Both the position numbers and the translations under genes were made by a program. A stretch of DNA of 7,125 bases, from contig DATKCJ010000160.1 in NCBI GenBank assembly GCA_035513275.1, forward strand, positions 1-7,125, written 5' to 3'. This DNA comes from DATKCJ01 sp035513275. Its GTDB lineage: Bacteria; Verrucomicrobiota; Verrucomicrobiia; Opitutales; Opitutaceae. The notes below the pieces were generated by a model. It searched no databases. It had not been told where the DNA came from and saw only the letters and a program-made list of their open reading frames with translations. Shown piece by piece: positions 5,478-7,125 of the stretch; the first letter of the stretch is position 1; each line of letters begins with the position of its first letter.

Positions 5478-6642
5478 AACGGTCGACTTCCCCCATGACG
5501 ATGTCGATGCTGCCGAGGATCGCGACGGCGTCGGCGACGGTGTGCCCGAGGCAGAGATCCTCGAGAATCGTGAGATTGACGAAGCAGGGCGAGCGCACGC
5601 GATAGCGGTAGGGACTCGCGGCGCCTTCGCTGATGAGATAGAAACCGATCTCGCCCTTCGGACCCTCGATGCGTCCGTAGGACTCCCCGGGCTTCGGCTT
5701 GAAATTCCGAAGCTTCGTCTTCGGGTCCATGATCGGCCCGCCGGGGATGGCGTCGAACGCCTGGCGCAGGATCGAGATCGACTCGCGCATCTCGAGCACG
5801 CGGATCATGTAGCGATCGTAAGTGTCGCCGTGCTCGCCGAGCGGCACGCGGAAGTTGAGCGACGGGTAGATACCGTAGGCGTCGACCTTGCGCAGATCGT
5901 AATCGACGCCAGCGGCGCGCAGCATCGGGCCGGTGATGCCAGCGCTGATCGCGAGCTCCTTCGAGAGGCAGCCGATCCGCTGTGTGCGGCCCATGAGGAT
6001 TTCGTTGCCCGTAAGAAGTTGTTCAAACTCGTCGAGAAACTTCGGGAACGCGTCGGTGACCGCGCGCGCTTGCGCGAGCCACTCAGGAGTCGGGTCCACG
6101 CGGCACCCGCCGAAACGCTGGTAGTTGCACATCATCCGCGAGCCGCTGAGCGCCTCGAAGAGATCGAGAATTTTCTCGCGCTCGCGGAACGCATACATGA
6201 GCGGCGTGCCGGAGGCGCCCGCATCTTGTAGCAGGAACCCGGCGAGACAGGAGTGGTTCAGGAGGCGCGTGAGCTCCGCGAGGATCACGCGCACGTATTC
6301 CGCGCGCTCGGGCACCGTGATGCCGGCCAGCTTCTCGACGGCGAGGGCGTAGGCCCAGTTGTTCGTCATCGAGCAGATGTAGTCGAGCCGGTCGGTGTAG
6401 GGCATCGTGCCCAGGTAGGACACGCTCTCGCCGAGCTTCTCGTGATTGCGATGCAGGTAGCCGAAGACCGGCTTGAGCTTCACGACGCGCTCGCCGTCGA
6501 GCGTGGCGTTGATGCGAAACACGCCGTGCGTCGACGGATGGTGCGGTCCCATCGAAATCTCGAGCAGGTCGCCGTGGATCTCGTCGGTCACGGCGCGCAC
6601 GGTCGGGCCGGGTGTCACCTCGAATGGGTTGGCGACGCTCAT
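5476..6642 (-). CDS. nuoD: NADH-quinone oxidoreductase subunit D (49-kDa-type, quinone-site subunit)
   Basis: This peripheral-arm subunit is related to the large subunit of NiFe hydrogenases and forms the quinone headgroup site with NuoB. It has 388 residues, normal for an unfused NuoD (about 390-410). The MGPHHPSTHGVFR motif (residues 31-43) supplies His39, and DRLDYICSM (84-92) supplies Tyr88. These align with the quinone-binding His38 and Tyr87 described for Thermus Nqo4. Further family segments are ERAEYVRVILAELTRLLNH, FRVPLGEHGDTYDRYM and the C-terminal ILGSIDIVMGEVDR, which is the expected natural end. The ATG overlaps the nuoC stop as ATGA (6642-6639), with a strong AAGGAGGGG site 5 nt upstream that may be masked by a hairpin. 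The TAG stop lies at the edge of the hairpin at 5455-5477. Confidence 0.97.
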   Translation of the reverse strand: MSVANPFEVTPGPTVRAVTDEIHGDLLEISMGPHHPSTHGVFRINATLDGERVVKLKPVFGYLHRNHEKLGESVSYLGTMPYTDRLDYICSMTNNWAYALAVEKLAGITVPERAEYVRVILAELTRLLNHSCLAGFLLQDAGASGTPLMYAFREREKILDLFEALSGSRMMCNYQRFGGCRVDPTPEWLAQARAVTDAFPKFLDEFEQLLTGNEILMGRTQRIGCLSKELAISAGITGPMLRAAGVDYDLRKVDAYGIYPSLNFRVPLGEHGDTYDRYMIRVLEMRESISILRQAFDAIPGGPIMDPKTKLRNFKPKPGESYGRIEGPKGEIGFYLISEGAASPYRYRVRSPCFVNLTILEDLCLGHTVADAVAILGSIDIVMGEVDR

Positions 6643-7125
6643 TGTTGCCCCTCCTTCGCTGAAGCTTCGGAGGGCTGCTCCTGCGGCGATGCTGCAGGAG
6701 CAGGAGAATGCGCCTTCGCTTTCTCGAGCACCTCGTCATGCGGCGTGGGCTCCCACTCGTAATCGTCGGGCTCGACGTAGTCCTTGCGCATCGGGTGAGT
6801 CTCGAGCTCGTCCCACATCAGGATGCGGCGCAGGTCCGGGTGGCCGGTGAATGTGATGCCGTAGAGATCGTAGATTTCTCGCTCCTGGAATTCGCAGCTT
6901 CGCCAAACCGGCGTGAGCGATGGGAGCACGGCGCCCGCGCCGCGATCGGCGGTGCGCAGGCGGAGCACAACCGGTCCGTGCTTCAGGCGCATCGAGTAGA
7001 GATGATAGACCGCCTCGAGATAGCCGGGCTCCTTGCGCGTCGACTTCGTTTCTACGATTTTCTCGGTGCCGTCGTCGGCCTTGACGGTTTCCTTCGTGAC
7101 GACCGGCACTTCGCGGTCGAGCCAG
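6639..7125 (-). CDS. nuoC: NADH-quinone oxidoreductase subunit C, C-terminal part (5' end beyond window)
   Basis: This is the 30-kDa-type subunit of the peripheral arm, which packs against NuoD. The frame is open to the right window edge and reads WLDREVPVVTKETVK there. The GTG at 7109 is therefore an internal valine rather than the start, because WLDRE resembles the family's segment before the EVVYHL strand. The family signature is clear: EREIYDLYGITFTGHPDLRR, then ILMWDELETHPMRKDYVEP. Between DRE and YLEAVYHLYSM lies a charged stretch of about 27 residues (PVVTKETVKADDGTEK onward) that is longer than I expect for the family. After the conserved domain comes a tail of about 35 residues rich in Ala, Pro, Ser and Glu, ending AKEGQQ. 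nuoC is a separate gene here, whereas E. coli has a fused nuoCD. Its TGA overlaps the nuoD ATG. Confidence 0.94.
   Translation of the reverse strand, partial: WLDREVPVVTKETVKADDGTEKIVETKSTRKEPGYLEAVYHLYSMRLKHGPVVLRLRTADRGAGAVLPSLTPVWRSCEFQEREIYDLYGITFTGHPDLRRILMWDELETHPMRKDYVEPDDYEWEPTPHDEVLEKAKAHSPAPAASPQEQPSEASAKEGQQ
6649..6674 (-). promoter_or_regulatory. nuoD ribosome-binding site with potential masking hairpin
   Basis: On the minus strand AAGGAGGGG (6656-6648) is an excellent Shine-Dalgarno sequence 5 nt before the nuoD ATG. Just upstream, inside nuoC, CCCTCC (6674-6669) is perfectly complementary to its GGAGGG (6654-6649) with a 14-base loop. A nested CTTC/GAAG pairing is an alternative inside. 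The fold would hide the site unless a ribosome finishing nuoC opens it, which is a typical coupling arrangement. Pairing is read directly from the sequence; the regulatory effect is inference. Confidence 0.6.
6676..6702 (-). repeat. 9-bp inverted repeat in the nuoC tail
   Basis: TGCTCCTGC (6676-6684) and GCAGGAGCA (6694-6702) are exact reverse complements around a 9-base loop. They lie within the low-complexity Ala/Pro/Glu-coding end of nuoC, immediately upstream of the hairpin that can mask the nuoD ribosome-binding site. It may be chance in repetitive codons. Confidence 0.5.

Noticed and set aside
4735..6231. 498-codon plus-strand open frame antisense to nuoD and nuoI
   Set aside because: It crosses two well-supported genes and the non-coding gap. 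Its translation is Arg/Glu/Asp/Val-rich with no recognisable domain, as expected for the antisense of GC-rich coding sequence.

Overview
The window is one stretch of a respiratory complex I (NADH:quinone oxidoreductase, nuo) operon. All genes lie on the minus strand, so transcription runs from position 7125 towards 1. In transcription order they are nuoC (5' end outside the window), nuoD, a 261-bp non-coding gap, nuoI, nuoH, nuoJ, nuoK, nuoL and nuoM (3' end outside the window). nuoM starts with GTG and runs off the left edge; I translated it directly from the minus strand.

Six of the seven gene junctions are extremely tight: four ATGA overlaps (nuoC/D, I/H, H/J, J/K), one GTGA overlap (nuoL/M) and one 1-nt gap (nuoK/L). 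This implies a single polycistronic message with translational coupling. The one exception is nuoD-nuoI. That gap begins with a perfect 10-bp hairpin built over the nuoD stop codon. It also holds an 88-bp pair of inverted REP-like palindromes (a REPIN/BIME-like element) and a short tandem repeat. In the canonical order nuoE, nuoF and nuoG (the NADH-oxidising module) would lie here; they are absent, and nuoI precedes nuoH, the reverse of the canonical order.

Functionally, NuoC, NuoD and NuoI form part of the connecting (Q) module of the peripheral arm: NuoI carries two 4Fe-4S clusters and NuoD lines the quinone site together with NuoH. NuoH, J, K, L and M are membrane-arm subunits that carry the ion-translocation path. 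Family-specific residues are visible in every gene and none looks broken. NuoI has an unusual Ala/Lys-rich C-terminal tail, NuoH an extra C-terminal hydrophobic segment, and NuoC a charged insertion and a low-complexity tail.

The organism is a GC-rich bacterium with separate nuoC and nuoD genes (not the fused nuoCD of E. coli). The I-before-H order, the missing E-F-G block and the GTAGGAGC-type palindromes make me think of Verrucomicrobiota (Opitutales-like), but this is a low-confidence guess from memory. No tRNA, rRNA, CRISPR array, insertion sequence or novel defence-type system is visible. The interest lies in the nuoD-nuoI gap and in the subunit extensions, not in a new system.
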